A stretch of 33,103 nucleotides of DNA from Xenococcaceae cyanobacterium MO_188.B29 (lineage in GTDB: Bacteria; Cyanobacteriota; Cyanobacteriia; Cyanobacteriales; Xenococcaceae), in NCBI GenBank assembly GCA_030065155.1, contig JASJDI010000034.1, forward strand, positions 1 to 33,103, in the 5' to 3' direction. Each line of letters starts with the position of its first letter. The stretch's first letter is position 1. The notes below the pieces were generated by a model. The model had not been told where the DNA came from, ran no database searches, and saw only the letters and a program-made list of their open reading frames with translations. Position numbers and translations under genes: made by a program. Positions 1 to 8,533 of the stretch are shown here, piece by piece.

Positions 1-17
1 ATGCTAGTTCCAATGCA

Positions 18-96
18 CCAAGAAATTAATTTCTTGGCTAAAATATCAAGTCCGTTTAAACGGACTTAAGGTATAAGACAGAGAATTTATTCTCTG
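18..96. repeat. Three evenly spaced palindromes (REP-like element)
   Basis: Three palindromes follow one another. Positions 18-37 are a perfect 20-bp palindrome (CCAAGAAATT and its complement). Positions 48-67 are a perfect 20-bp palindrome (AAGTCCGTTT and its complement). Positions 79-96 have 8-bp arms (CAGAGAAT/ATTCTCTG) around a 2-nt spacer. Their centres fall at 27.5, 57.5 and 87.5, an exact 30-bp period. No U-rich tract follows on either strand, so a simple terminator is unlikely. It lies just beyond the 3' end of the TPR-GT31-like gene. From memory it resembles dispersed palindromic repeats of cyanobacterial intergenic DNA, but that is not verified here. Confidence 0.7.
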
Positions 97-195
97 GCTG
101 GTGAGAATGAAATAGCCCTGGTTTTGCTCATACCCATTAAGGACGACTATTTCTTGACAATATAAACATCAGTTTTAGATTTAAATTAATTTATG

Positions 196-2409
196 TCAGG
201 TTTTAATTACTTTATAAATAAAATTCGGATCGATTTCTAAATTAGAATCCTCTGCTTGTAAATATTTTAGATGTAAAGCTTCGATATCTACATCTGAAAT
301 TAAACCAAATTGACTAAGGCTATATTCTAAAGGATTTATTCCATGTAAATAAAGAGTTTCACCAATATATTTATCTTCTATGAATTCATTGTGAATTGTA
401 TCTGGACACTTAAGACGGTATTCTACGATAGTATTTATGCTTCTCTGTGATAAATAATACCCTTCTCCGCCTCCACAATATTTAGCAAGATTGGGTTGTT
501 TATAAGGCTCATTATTAATGATATTCTGCTCACCGCGTCCCCAATGGTAACACCTACCCATCCAAGTTGACATAAACCCTTCTGTTCCAACTACTCTACC
601 CAAGTAATCTTCCCTACATTCATGTTCTAACCAGTGTATAAAATTTAAAAACTTGTCTGTATTCTTAATCCAAATATCATCGTCTAATTTAAGGATACCT
701 TTAAAATTAAATAATCCATACACACACTCTAAAGCTTTGGTAACTTTCTCTGTAAGTGCATCATAAGTATCAGGGGTTTTTACATATAAAATATCAGATT
801 CATAGAACCAATCCGAACTTAGACTTTGATTCCCAATTACAAAAAAATAAGGTATGCTAAGCTGCTGATAAAGATATTTTTTTAAAAAAGGAACTATCTG
901 CTTATTCTTCTGACAAGTAATAATCATAATCGCAATTTTTCCGTCCACTTCCTTGGATAACAACTTACTTTTTCTCAAAGGATATTGAACGGATATTAAT
1001 TCTTTTAAGAGCTGCAAGCTATTGTGGTTTTTAGGATTACATTCAATACTCTTTCTATAATTTAATGAGGCTAAATAGTACTGCTTACTATTTTGATAGT
1101 GACAGCCCAAAAGTTGATATATTATTGAAGTTAGTTCTATTCTGAAGCTTATTGGTGGCTTTCTCTTATTTGAGTAAATTATTTGTAGCACATCTTCTAG
1201 TAGTTCTAATTTATTTTGCTCGATCGCACAAATAATTATTTTCAATCCAACTAGAGAAAGTAAGGCATTATGCTCGTGATTATCTGTAGCTTTTTTGAAA
1301 TGATTAATTGCTATTTTTATTTCTTTTTTCTGGATAGATATTATACTTCTAATGGTCTCTTTGTATACACTTATTTGTTCAAATAACTCTGGATTATCCA
1401 AGAGTTTGCCAAACGTCAATTCTAGCTTTTTTACATCTCCAATCATAAAATATACATTGATTAATTTAAATATAGGAGATAGTAATTGGGAAAATTGTTC
1501 AGAAAGAGAAATTGCTACAGTTTCAGCCAGATCAAAGTTTTCTTGTTGATAAGCTATTTCAAACAACCCTTGAATACCAATTGGCTGTTCTGGAAATTTA
1601 TTTTTAATTTGCCTATATATAGATTCAGCTTGTTTAAATTGTCTTAAAAAGATTAATATCTTTCCTTTCTTATTCAAGGTATAAATATTATCAGGGAACT
1701 GTTCATCTGCTCTTTGCGCTCTTTCTAAAGCTATATTCCAGTGTCCTTGATACATAGCAACATCAATCAAGCCAAGTAAACCCTCTGGATGATCGGGATA
1801 TTCAGTGTATAATATGTCATAATCGGATTCTGCCTCTACATAACATCGCAACTCACAAAAAACTATTGCACGTCCTTTAAGTGCATGCAAGTTGTTAGGA
1901 AATTGGCTAAGGGTATTATTCCATCTTTCTAAAGCCAAAAACCATTTATTTTGAGTCATTGCTAATTTTGCTAAACCTATCAACCCATTTGGTTGTACTG
2001 AATGTTCATTATGTAGTTTATTAAAACAAACTTCTGCTTCAACAAAATATCTCAGTTTTATTAAAGTATTAGCACGACCATTAAGAGCCAAAAAACTCTC
2101 GGGGAATTTTTCTAGGACAGTATTCCATCTTGCTAAAGCTAAATTCCACTGCTGCTGCCTAAAAGCAAGATTAGCTAAACCAAGCAAGCTTTTAATGTTG
2201 TTTGGATATAATTGAAAAGCCAAATTAAAATAATGCTCGGCAAGCTTAAAGTTATTTTTTTGTAATAGTAATCTAGCTAAGGTAAGATAAACCCAAATGG
2301 GTTGATTGGATTTAAGATCGATCGCTGTTTGATACTGTTCAATCGCAGCGGAAATATCACCTAATTCTTTTGCTTCTTTAGCTTCTCTTAAATGTTGCTT
2401 ACTTTTCAT
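196..2409 (-). CDS. TPR protein with C-terminal GT31-like glycosyltransferase domain
   Basis: A 737-residue protein. About the first 470 residues are TPR-type helical repeats, with recurring patterns such as A..YFNLAFQLYPNN and ALARWNTVLEKFP. From about residue 490 a second domain shows the three signatures of the GT31 (beta-1,3-galactosyl/GlcNAc transferase) family in order: an acidic metal-binding motif ILKLDDDIWI (DDD at about 576-578), YCGGGEGYYLS (about 644-654) and FIEDKYIGETL...GI (about 676-690). These match the animal-type K-DDD-F, YCSGGGYVLS and EDVYVG blocks. The likely role is transfer of a sugar from a nucleotide donor to a glycan, with the TPR part binding protein or acceptor. 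No signal peptide or membrane segment is visible, so it is probably cytosolic. It is the last gene of the minus-strand glycan cluster, 245 bp after the pyruvyl-transferase gene, so it may have its own promoter. GT31 subclass and linkage are unknown. Confidence 0.85.
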   Translation of the reverse strand: MKSKQHLREAKEAKELGDISAAIEQYQTAIDLKSNQPIWVYLTLARLLLQKNNFKLAEHYFNLAFQLYPNNIKSLLGLANLAFRQQQWNLALARWNTVLEKFPESFLALNGRANTLIKLRYFVEAEVCFNKLHNEHSVQPNGLIGLAKLAMTQNKWFLALERWNNTLSQFPNNLHALKGRAIVFCELRCYVEAESDYDILYTEYPDHPEGLLGLIDVAMYQGHWNIALERAQRADEQFPDNIYTLNKKGKILIFLRQFKQAESIYRQIKNKFPEQPIGIQGLFEIAYQQENFDLAETVAISLSEQFSQLLSPIFKLINVYFMIGDVKKLELTFGKLLDNPELFEQISVYKETIRSIISIQKKEIKIAINHFKKATDNHEHNALLSLVGLKIIICAIEQNKLELLEDVLQIIYSNKRKPPISFRIELTSIIYQLLGCHYQNSKQYYLASLNYRKSIECNPKNHNSLQLLKELISVQYPLRKSKLLSKEVDGKIAIMIITCQKNKQIVPFLKKYLYQQLSIPYFFVIGNQSLSSDWFYESDILYVKTPDTYDALTEKVTKALECVYGLFNFKGILKLDDDIWIKNTDKFLNFIHWLEHECREDYLGRVVGTEGFMSTWMGRCYHWGRGEQNIINNEPYKQPNLAKYCGGGEGYYLSQRSINTIVEYRLKCPDTIHNEFIEDKYIGETLYLHGINPLEYSLSQFGLISDVDIEALHLKYLQAEDSNLEIDPNFIYKVIKT

Positions 2410-2654
2410 TTATGATAGTTATAACTAATTTTTTGATTAAAAATTGGTTATATTGAGAGCTTTAAATTAATTAAAATCGATTGGCAGTTTAGATTATTTC
2501 CGTCCAACCAATAATTAACATCCAGTTAGTTATTTCAGATATTATGTCGCTTTTGAAATAATTTTAAGTATTTCGAGTTTGTTGACGATTGATTTTATCT
2601 TAATTGAGAAATTTGATTTCAATTTCAATAGATGATTGCTCTCAAAAAAATACA

Positions 2655-3839
2655 TTAAGAGACAGATACTAGTTTTTGTCCAAGTTCTAAATTATGGTTT
2701 TCTAATAGCGGAAGATCGCAGTTAATACCATTTTCTAAAAATAATGACTGATAAATTTCTGCTAGCTTAATTCGATTATTGTCGAATTCTTTGCCATCAA
2801 AACTTATTTTTTCGTTCAAATCTATTAAGTTATTAGTTGTTAGGAACTCTGTCATTGCTATGTTAGGTATTTTTAGAGTATTGCATAATTCTTTGGTGCG
2901 GGAGTCGTGGGTAATTACTAAAGCAGGAGTCTCAGCTTGAATAGCAGCGATATTGCCATGAATTCGTTTGCCGAGAGAAAAATCGCAAGTAGACAAAAAT
3001 TCTAGCCAGGATTCTACATTCCAGAAGGAAGTAAAGTGTCTTCTGGCAAAACTAATAAATTCTGGATAGGATACTCTTGGCATCAAGTAGAAATGTAGTT
3101 TTTGTAGATAGTCTGGTTGTTGGATTTCTTCAAGGCGACTTCTACTAAGAGCAATTAAATCTTGAGGGGCTTGGCAGATATAATGTCCTCGGTATAAATC
3201 GACTAAATCGATTAGTTTTCTTTCCACAAGTTGATGAATCTTATTTGGGGGACAGGAAGCAGAGGCTACGGATAGTTTAATAATCGGTTTTTGATATTTT
3301 GGTTCGATTATTTCACCTAAGTTAGAGCGAGGAGAAAGAAAAATCGAAGGGCAACCAATTACAACTATATTTTCAATGCCGTGTTCTTGAAGACATCTAG
3401 CAGTAAACTCACCCCTAACGGCAATTCTTTTGCTGTATTCTGATATGATTTTAAGATATCGGATTGTTCCTGGTTGTAGTTCCAGTTTGTCGGCAAAGTT
3501 AGTTTGAGAAGCTTGTGCGCCAAGTCCGATAACTAAAACAGGAAGTTGGCACTGTTCGATAAATTTAGCTCTGCTACCTAAATCCCAAGCGGGATTTACT
3601 TGATTGGCGGAGGGAATAACTAGAATATCAAAGTTATTTTTTATATATTCTGGATCTGTGTTGAAATCGACGATTTCTTTTGGTGAGGATATATGACTGT
3701 ATATAGCAAATCGAAATAGTTGATTGCCTATGTTTTTGCCTACTTGGTTAAAGATTTCGGAAGTTGCTTTGTGGTAATGATTGTTAATTATAGGATTGCC
3801 AAGGATGGCAACACGATTTTTTTGATCTTTCCTATTCAA
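2655..3839 (-). CDS. Polysaccharide pyruvyl transferase family protein
   Basis: A 394-residue protein with the layout of the polysaccharide pyruvyl transferase family (CsaB/WcaK type): an N-terminal Rossmann-like half (VAILGNPIINNHYH; LPVLVIGLGAQ), the central IAVRGEFTARCLQEHGI...IGCPSIFLSP block and the C-terminal GKRIHGNIAAIQAETPALVI block. Family members move pyruvate from phosphoenolpyruvate onto hexoses as a ketal, adding negative charge to exopolysaccharides; some relatives do other glycan chemistry. The only plausible start is a TTG at 3839, with AAAGG about 12 nt upstream; no ATG lies in the N-terminal region. Gaps of about 240 bp on both sides separate it from neighbouring cluster genes. 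Its place among sulfotransferases suggests a glycan carrying both sulfate and pyruvate groups, which is inference. Confidence 0.85.
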   Translation of the reverse strand: MNRKDQKNRVAILGNPIINNHYHKATSEIFNQVGKNIGNQLFRFAIYSHISSPKEIVDFNTDPEYIKNNFDILVIPSANQVNPAWDLGSRAKFIEQCQLPVLVIGLGAQASQTNFADKLELQPGTIRYLKIISEYSKRIAVRGEFTARCLQEHGIENIVVIGCPSIFLSPRSNLGEIIEPKYQKPIIKLSVASASCPPNKIHQLVERKLIDLVDLYRGHYICQAPQDLIALSRSRLEEIQQPDYLQKLHFYLMPRVSYPEFISFARRHFTSFWNVESWLEFLSTCDFSLGKRIHGNIAAIQAETPALVITHDSRTKELCNTLKIPNIAMTEFLTTNNLIDLNEKISFDGKEFDNNRIKLAEIYQSLFLENGINCDLPLLENHNLELGQKLVSVS

Positions 3840-3970
3840 AATTAGATTTTTACCTTTCTGTTACTGATTAATATTAGGTTCTGTTTTGATAAACTGTATT
3901 TACAGTTTGCAATGAGCATCGATCAGATAAAAAAATGAGATCTCCTGAATAACTTTATGGTAAAAAAAAT

Positions 3971-4045
3971 GCGATCACTTTCAGTAATTTCTAGTTTGAG
4001 AAAATACGATCGCTTTACTAAAAAATAGAATTAGTGCGATCGCTT
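3971..4045. repeat. Cluster of three HIP1-type sites
   Basis: In the gap between two glycan genes, GCGATCACTT (3971-3980), ACGATCGCTT (4006-4015) and GCGATCGCTT (4036-4045) lie 35 and 30 bp apart in the same orientation. They are one perfect and two one-mismatch versions of the cyanobacterial HIP1 octamer with a shared TT extension. HIP1 is abundant throughout the window, so functional weight is low. Confidence 0.6.
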
Positions 4046-4079
4046 ATTTGTTTTCCTCTTTTCTGTTTATTAACTAAAA

Positions 4080-6026
4080 TCACATCATCTTTTTAATTTG
4101 AGTTGATAATTTGTACTGCTCTTTAATTGTTTCAACAGAGAAATAATCTCGTAATATTTCATAATCTTTAGCATAATAATCAATTAATTTACTAAAATTT
4201 TCTGGCTTCAAGACACTTAGATCCAACTTTGGTCCACCAGTTTGTAATTTTGGTATCTCTGGTAAACTCCTCTGTAAATTGGGTAAATTTGAACTGCGTA
4301 AAATATCTTCTTTGATACGACTAATCATGGCAATTGTATAAATATTCGTGTACAAACTAAGATCTTCACCTATAAAATCGGTTATTTTTCTTGTATGATG
4401 CATTATAGATTTCACGCATTTTTGATACTTTTCCAAATTTTCAACCAAGTAGTTTATATCTGGATTGAATTTTAAACCTGCTGCTTCTATATAATCTTTA
4501 TAGACGAAATTTTCACTCAATTCTTGATGATAAAGAACTCTATTACTATATGCACTTATAAATCTTTTAATAGGGTCTCTAATAACAGTTATAATCATAT
4601 AATTGTGTTTATTTTTGGCTGATTCATATAAGTCAATTTGTTTTAAGCTTCTACAATTGTGAATGTGTATTACTTTATTTTCACTTTTGTATTTTTTAAA
4701 TTCTTGATTAAATTCTAGATGGTATATCCATTTTTTTAAAGATGTACAAGCACATTTAGGAACCCCAACATACAATAAATTCAAACTTTGACAAACAATC
4801 GCTCTTTTATTAGTTAAATCTTTATTAATATTTTGCTTTTTTGTTTTATTAGTTTCTTTCCTAAAATCAAAATCTATAGAGTTTGCAGCATTGAAACTAC
4901 TTTTATCGATCATCAAAGCTACTAACTTTAGCTTTTTAATAATTTCATGAGGATTTTCTATAGTTCTTCGGCAACTTGAGTAGTCTACATCTTTATCAAT
5001 TACTCTTATTTTTAATTTTGCTGGCTGTGAAAATTCTTGATCGAAAATAATAGTTTTTAATCGGTCATAATGACACCATTTGTCCCATGTCAAATATTCT
5101 GCTTGTTCTCCAGAAACTTCTAGTTCAATGTATCCAGATTCTCTACCTGAAACAAGCATTAAGCCAACTAACTCGCCGTGTATATTTAACTGAAATTCGT
5201 TTTTAGAGTCAATAGCAAAGTAACTATACAGCTTACTGTGATGATAATGATTTGTAATTCTGCTTGCATATTGACCTATTGCAAAATTACTTTGATCTTG
5301 AATTAATCCTTGGTGAGTATAAATAATTTCTGTGTTCTGAAAACAATCTTTATGTAGTGGATTAAGCTTATTCAAATCATTAGCTTTTACTTTAGAATTA
5401 GCATCTTGATGTGAAGATGAAAAAATAATCTCAGATATATATTTTGCTATTATTTCCCCACCATACTTTGTTGTGTGAGTGTGATCTTTGAATAATTGGT
5501 TTTGTTCATATTTACCACACTCAATATTCTCTTGAATATAACTTCCAAAATTTATCGAACAAAGATTATAGTGTTCAGCGACTTTTTCATGTTCTAAGAA
5601 AGCTTTATTATATGCCTTAGTAATGAGTTCTTTTTCTAAAAAGCGATATAAAAAAATAACTTCACAATCAATAGCATATAATTTTCTAACAATACCTTCA
5701 ATTGATGCACCAATTTTATCAGGTGGTGAATTAGATGTAACCCTATCACTTACCATATATTCTACAAAGCAAATATCAGGCTTATATGGAACAACATCCT
5801 CTTCCATAGTAAATACACCAGTAATTGAACCAGTATCACCAATAGAAGCATTAATTTCCAAATGCTGCTTTTTTGAGTGTTCACAGAGCATTTTTTGCAA
5901 GGAAAAGCGGTAACCTTCTTTTTGCACAGTTACACTTGAACCAAGATAGGCAATTCTACAGAGTTTGTTATTTAGTCTTTTGAGAGATTCAGCTAGATTT
6001 CCTTCCCTATATATATGCTTATTCAT
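4080..6026 (-). CDS. SGNH-hydrolase-like and sulfotransferase fusion protein
   Basis: A 648-residue two-domain protein. Residues about 20-205 look like an SGNH/GDSL hydrolase fold: IAYLGSSVTVQ (candidate nucleophile S30 or S31), SIGDTGS and the late DHTH motif (D181, H184). The usual block III Asn is not obvious (FVEYMVSD), so activity on esters is uncertain. Residues about 230-380 may be a beta-rich linker. Residues about 412-600 are a sulfotransferase of the Sulfotransfer_2/carbohydrate type: VGVPKCACTSLKKW (5'-phosphosulfate loop, 421-433) and VIRDPIKRFISAYSNRV (3'-phosphate loop, 481-497). The likely role is PAPS-dependent sulfation of a sugar, with the N-terminal part removing or transferring an acyl group. 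It sits 61 bp downstream of a second sulfotransferase gene in the same operon. Confidence 0.82.
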   Translation of the reverse strand: MNKHIYREGNLAESLKRLNNKLCRIAYLGSSVTVQKEGYRFSLQKMLCEHSKKQHLEINASIGDTGSITGVFTMEEDVVPYKPDICFVEYMVSDRVTSNSPPDKIGASIEGIVRKLYAIDCEVIFLYRFLEKELITKAYNKAFLEHEKVAEHYNLCSINFGSYIQENIECGKYEQNQLFKDHTHTTKYGGEIIAKYISEIIFSSSHQDANSKVKANDLNKLNPLHKDCFQNTEIIYTHQGLIQDQSNFAIGQYASRITNHYHHSKLYSYFAIDSKNEFQLNIHGELVGLMLVSGRESGYIELEVSGEQAEYLTWDKWCHYDRLKTIIFDQEFSQPAKLKIRVIDKDVDYSSCRRTIENPHEIIKKLKLVALMIDKSSFNAANSIDFDFRKETNKTKKQNINKDLTNKRAIVCQSLNLLYVGVPKCACTSLKKWIYHLEFNQEFKKYKSENKVIHIHNCRSLKQIDLYESAKNKHNYMIITVIRDPIKRFISAYSNRVLYHQELSENFVYKDYIEAAGLKFNPDINYLVENLEKYQKCVKSIMHHTRKITDFIGEDLSLYTNIYTIAMISRIKEDILRSSNLPNLQRSLPEIPKLQTGGPKLDLSVLKPENFSKLIDYYAKDYEILRDYFSVETIKEQYKLSTQIKKMM

Positions 6027-6087
6027 AATTTTTGAAGCCTGTTAATCGAGTTGGTATAGTAAAAAGTTAGTTGCTTGTGACTCTAGG

Positions 6088-6780
6088 TTATTTTTTTGTT
6101 TCATATATTTTTTGGTTAAAGTTATGACTATGTTTAATACTAATTGACTTATCTATTTTGTTGGCAGCATACTCTACACCTAGAAAATCAAACATTGCTT
6201 CTAAAGTATTAGATTTCGATATAATGTTTTCATAAGTAATTTGAAAAGTATTGTTGTGTTTACTGCAATATTCAGCAAACTTTTTTTCTAAATTTACTAG
6301 CTTTTCCTTGGATTTTATCTTATTTGTTTTTGACCACCACCCACTTTCTAGGACATCATCTAAATTTCTGGTGTTGAATATGAAACATACGTTAGGAAAA
6401 ATTTTTCCTAAAAATTTTAGATAATCCTCAAATTTATTTTGGACTTCAAGTTGAATATATCGAATCTCTTTAAATCCATAACATCTAATTGTAGGATCAT
6501 CTTTTTTATTGGCAAGTATTAAATCTTTAGTCATTTGACTTGCTTGCTCTAAAAAAGCCTCTTCATTAATAAAAGGTGCGCCATACCAGGAGTGGGTTGC
6601 TTCTGTTGCTTTTCTAAATTTTTTGCTATTTTTGAGAGACTGATAAGCCTGATAAAGAGCAAAGCAAAAATTGTCATTTTCTCCTCTGATTAAGCATCCT
6701 TCAATAGAATTTAATATTCCTTGAAGAAGAGTCGAACCACTACGACCATAAGTAATGATTAAAACAGAATCAAATTTCAT
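6088..6780 (-). CDS. Sulfotransferase family protein
   Basis: A 230-residue protein. The N-terminal loop VLIITYGRSGSTLLQ is the 5'-phosphosulfate-binding signature of PAPS-dependent sulfotransferases, and VCFIFNTRNLDDVLESGWW holds the position of the 3'-phosphate loop (usually RDPRDVVLS). ATG at 6780 is preferred because AAGG lies about 8 nt upstream; a TTG directly before it could add one residue. The protein is shorter than usual (250-300 aa) but the fold core seems complete. It lies between two other sulfotransferase genes with 61- and about 70-bp gaps, pointing to co-transcription. Acceptor unknown; a glycan acceptor is inferred from context. Confidence 0.8.
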   Translation of the reverse strand: MKFDSVLIITYGRSGSTLLQGILNSIEGCLIRGENDNFCFALYQAYQSLKNSKKFRKATEATHSWYGAPFINEEAFLEQASQMTKDLILANKKDDPTIRCYGFKEIRYIQLEVQNKFEDYLKFLGKIFPNVCFIFNTRNLDDVLESGWWSKTNKIKSKEKLVNLEKKFAEYCSKHNNTFQITYENIISKSNTLEAMFDFLGVEYAANKIDKSISIKHSHNFNQKIYETKK

Positions 6781-6853
6781 CAATTACACCTTACTCAAAT
6801 TTTATTGAAATTAACTATTGTGAAACTCAAATCAAATAATATATATGTATTTA

Positions 6854-7684
6854 TTAACTTGCTACAGGCAAATCAAAAGAATAACCAAAGCGATGCCATA
6901 GTTTGTCGATAACTTCTAAATCATCAGGTTTGGCAATTGACAAATTAAGCTTGTCCCATTGATCTCGTCGTGAAAAATTGTTTTTTACCTTATCTTCAAA
7001 TGCAGACTTGTCTTGTTTCCAACCATCTTTATTCGGTACATATATATGTCCAAAAGCTTTTAAAACTTTCGGATCATAAGGTATATCAAGATGTGAAAAG
7101 AGATTTTTTGAGGTCTGTTCTGGTTGTTGAACCAGTTCCTCAAAATTGACGGCATAAGTTATTTTGGATGATTTATGTAAAATACAGCGTGCCATAGTAG
7201 CTATATCACTCCAGATTTGTGATTCATCTCGATCCCAGTAACCTTTGGCAGAAAGCACGACATCACAAGGTTGACGCAAAATTGTTATGAATTTACCTGT
7301 GGGGAAAACATCATCTAGTATGCTCCAGTAAAGCTCAAACCATTCATCAAGAGTACTACCTTGTTTTCGCAGATAGCTACTTACAAAAGGTTGACCAATA
7401 GGTTTTTGCATCCAGTACTGCGTTTCCAGGTTAAATATTTCATTAAATACTGAACGAACACCACGCGCTGCTCTTTGCTTCCAGGGTACTACTTTGCCGT
7501 TTTCTATTAGTCCTGGAACAATGCCTTTAGCTCGCCATAAAGAATACCAAGTACTAAATATTAAATCGGCAGTTTCACCTGCTACAGATATGTCTGGATG
7601 TGCATCAAATATGTTTTGAATCAAAGATGTTCCAGACCTACCATGTGAAATTAAAGTGATTGGAGATTTTAGTTTTTCGTTCAT
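6854..7684 (-). CDS. Sulfotransferase family protein
   Basis: A 276-residue protein of normal length for a single-domain sulfotransferase. PITLISHGRSGTSLIQNIFD (about residues 8-27) is the 5'-phosphosulfate loop, and FITILRQPCDVVLSAKGYW the 3'-phosphate loop with the usual serine. The central HPDISVAGET matches the substrate-pocket strand often seen in bacterial Sulfotransfer_1/3 proteins. The gene lies 39 bp downstream of another sulfotransferase and about 70 bp upstream of a third. No signal peptide is visible, so action in the cytosol on PAPS and a nascent glycan or glycolipid is likely. The exact acceptor cannot be read from sequence. Confidence 0.85.
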   Translation of the reverse strand: MNEKLKSPITLISHGRSGTSLIQNIFDAHPDISVAGETADLIFSTWYSLWRAKGIVPGLIENGKVVPWKQRAARGVRSVFNEIFNLETQYWMQKPIGQPFVSSYLRKQGSTLDEWFELYWSILDDVFPTGKFITILRQPCDVVLSAKGYWDRDESQIWSDIATMARCILHKSSKITYAVNFEELVQQPEQTSKNLFSHLDIPYDPKVLKAFGHIYVPNKDGWKQDKSAFEDKVKNNFSRRDQWDKLNLSIAKPDDLEVIDKLWHRFGYSFDLPVAS

Positions 7685-7723
7685 TAATTTTTAAAGACTA
7701 AGAGATTTGTTGTAACAGTGTTT

Positions 7724-8500
7724 TCAGACAGGCAGATCAAACGAGTAGCCAAAATTTATAAAATCATTTTGATAAATATCCTTAACTAAAGATTGAATTT
7801 CTGGAGCGTAGAAACTTTCTATTTTATTGTTAGCACTAGTCTTTCTTCCTTTCATGTTTATTCTTTCAGTATCTCTATTAGATAAATGATTTTTATTGTC
7901 TTTGTTTAAAGCAATATGTTTTAATGCTTCTTGTAAATCTTGTTCAAAATTTTCAAAAAACCCAATAAAATCGTAAGTAATTAAATTTCTAAATAGTTGG
8001 GTAGTTTGTGGTCTCCAGTGTGGATCCATCTCAAATTCAGATTGTCTGCTGACAGCATAGACAAACTGCTTGAATGTAATATTTGATTTGATATCGACAT
8101 TTAAAATATGTGCAATTTTTTTCCTGTAAGGACCCTCTTTCCATTTCATTTTGCTTAAAAAAGCAGATAGTATTCTAGTGTATGGATTACGAACGAAACC
8201 AAACTTAAAAACATAACTATCATTTAACATTTTGCAAAATTTATCTATTCCTATATCAGAAGGAGAAAGTAGTAAAGATTTTTTCTTGTTATGAATTATG
8301 GACATTTCTTGAGACGGCGAAGCTAATCCTGCTGTTTTAGCTTCTAATTTTTGTAAGGTAAGTTTTGTTGTAGAGCAAGCTACTTTAGGAACTTCAAAAT
8401 ATATATAAGAATTCTGTGTAGAGATATGAATATGATATTCAAATTCACTTTTAGGCATTAATTCATAAAAATCTTCTATTTTTCTAGTTAAAATAGGCAT
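7724..8500 (-). CDS. Carbohydrate-type sulfotransferase (Sulfotransfer_2 family)
   Basis: A 258-residue protein with the Sulfotransfer_2 hallmarks: IYFEVPKVACSTTKLTLQKL (5'-phosphosulfate loop with the V-P-K-x-A/G-x-S/T pattern) and FKFGFVRNPYTRILSAFLSKM (3'-phosphate loop, R-N-P-x-x-R-x-x-S-A). FEMDPHWRPQTTQ near residue 160 is typical of this family, which includes heparan and chondroitin-type carbohydrate sulfotransferases. ATG at 8500 has AAGGA 8 nt upstream. It is 33 bp downstream of the GT2-GT4 fusion gene, suggesting that sulfation follows glycan assembly by that enzyme. Confidence 0.87.
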   Translation of the reverse strand: MPILTRKIEDFYELMPKSEFEYHIHISTQNSYIYFEVPKVACSTTKLTLQKLEAKTAGLASPSQEMSIIHNKKKSLLLSPSDIGIDKFCKMLNDSYVFKFGFVRNPYTRILSAFLSKMKWKEGPYRKKIAHILNVDIKSNITFKQFVYAVSRQSEFEMDPHWRPQTTQLFRNLITYDFIGFFENFEQDLQEALKHIALNKDNKNHLSNRDTERINMKGRKTSANNKIESFYAPEIQSLVKDIYQNDFINFGYSFDLPV

Positions 8501-8533
8501 AAATTAGTTCCTTTGCATCAATTAATTGTATTA

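Noticed and set aside
1-162. Plus-strand frame beginning MLVPMHQEINFLAK, open to 162 apart from one TAA at 67-69
   Set aside because: It runs through three palindromes and is interrupted by a stop inside one of them. The apparent coding pattern is a by-product of the 30-bp repeat period.
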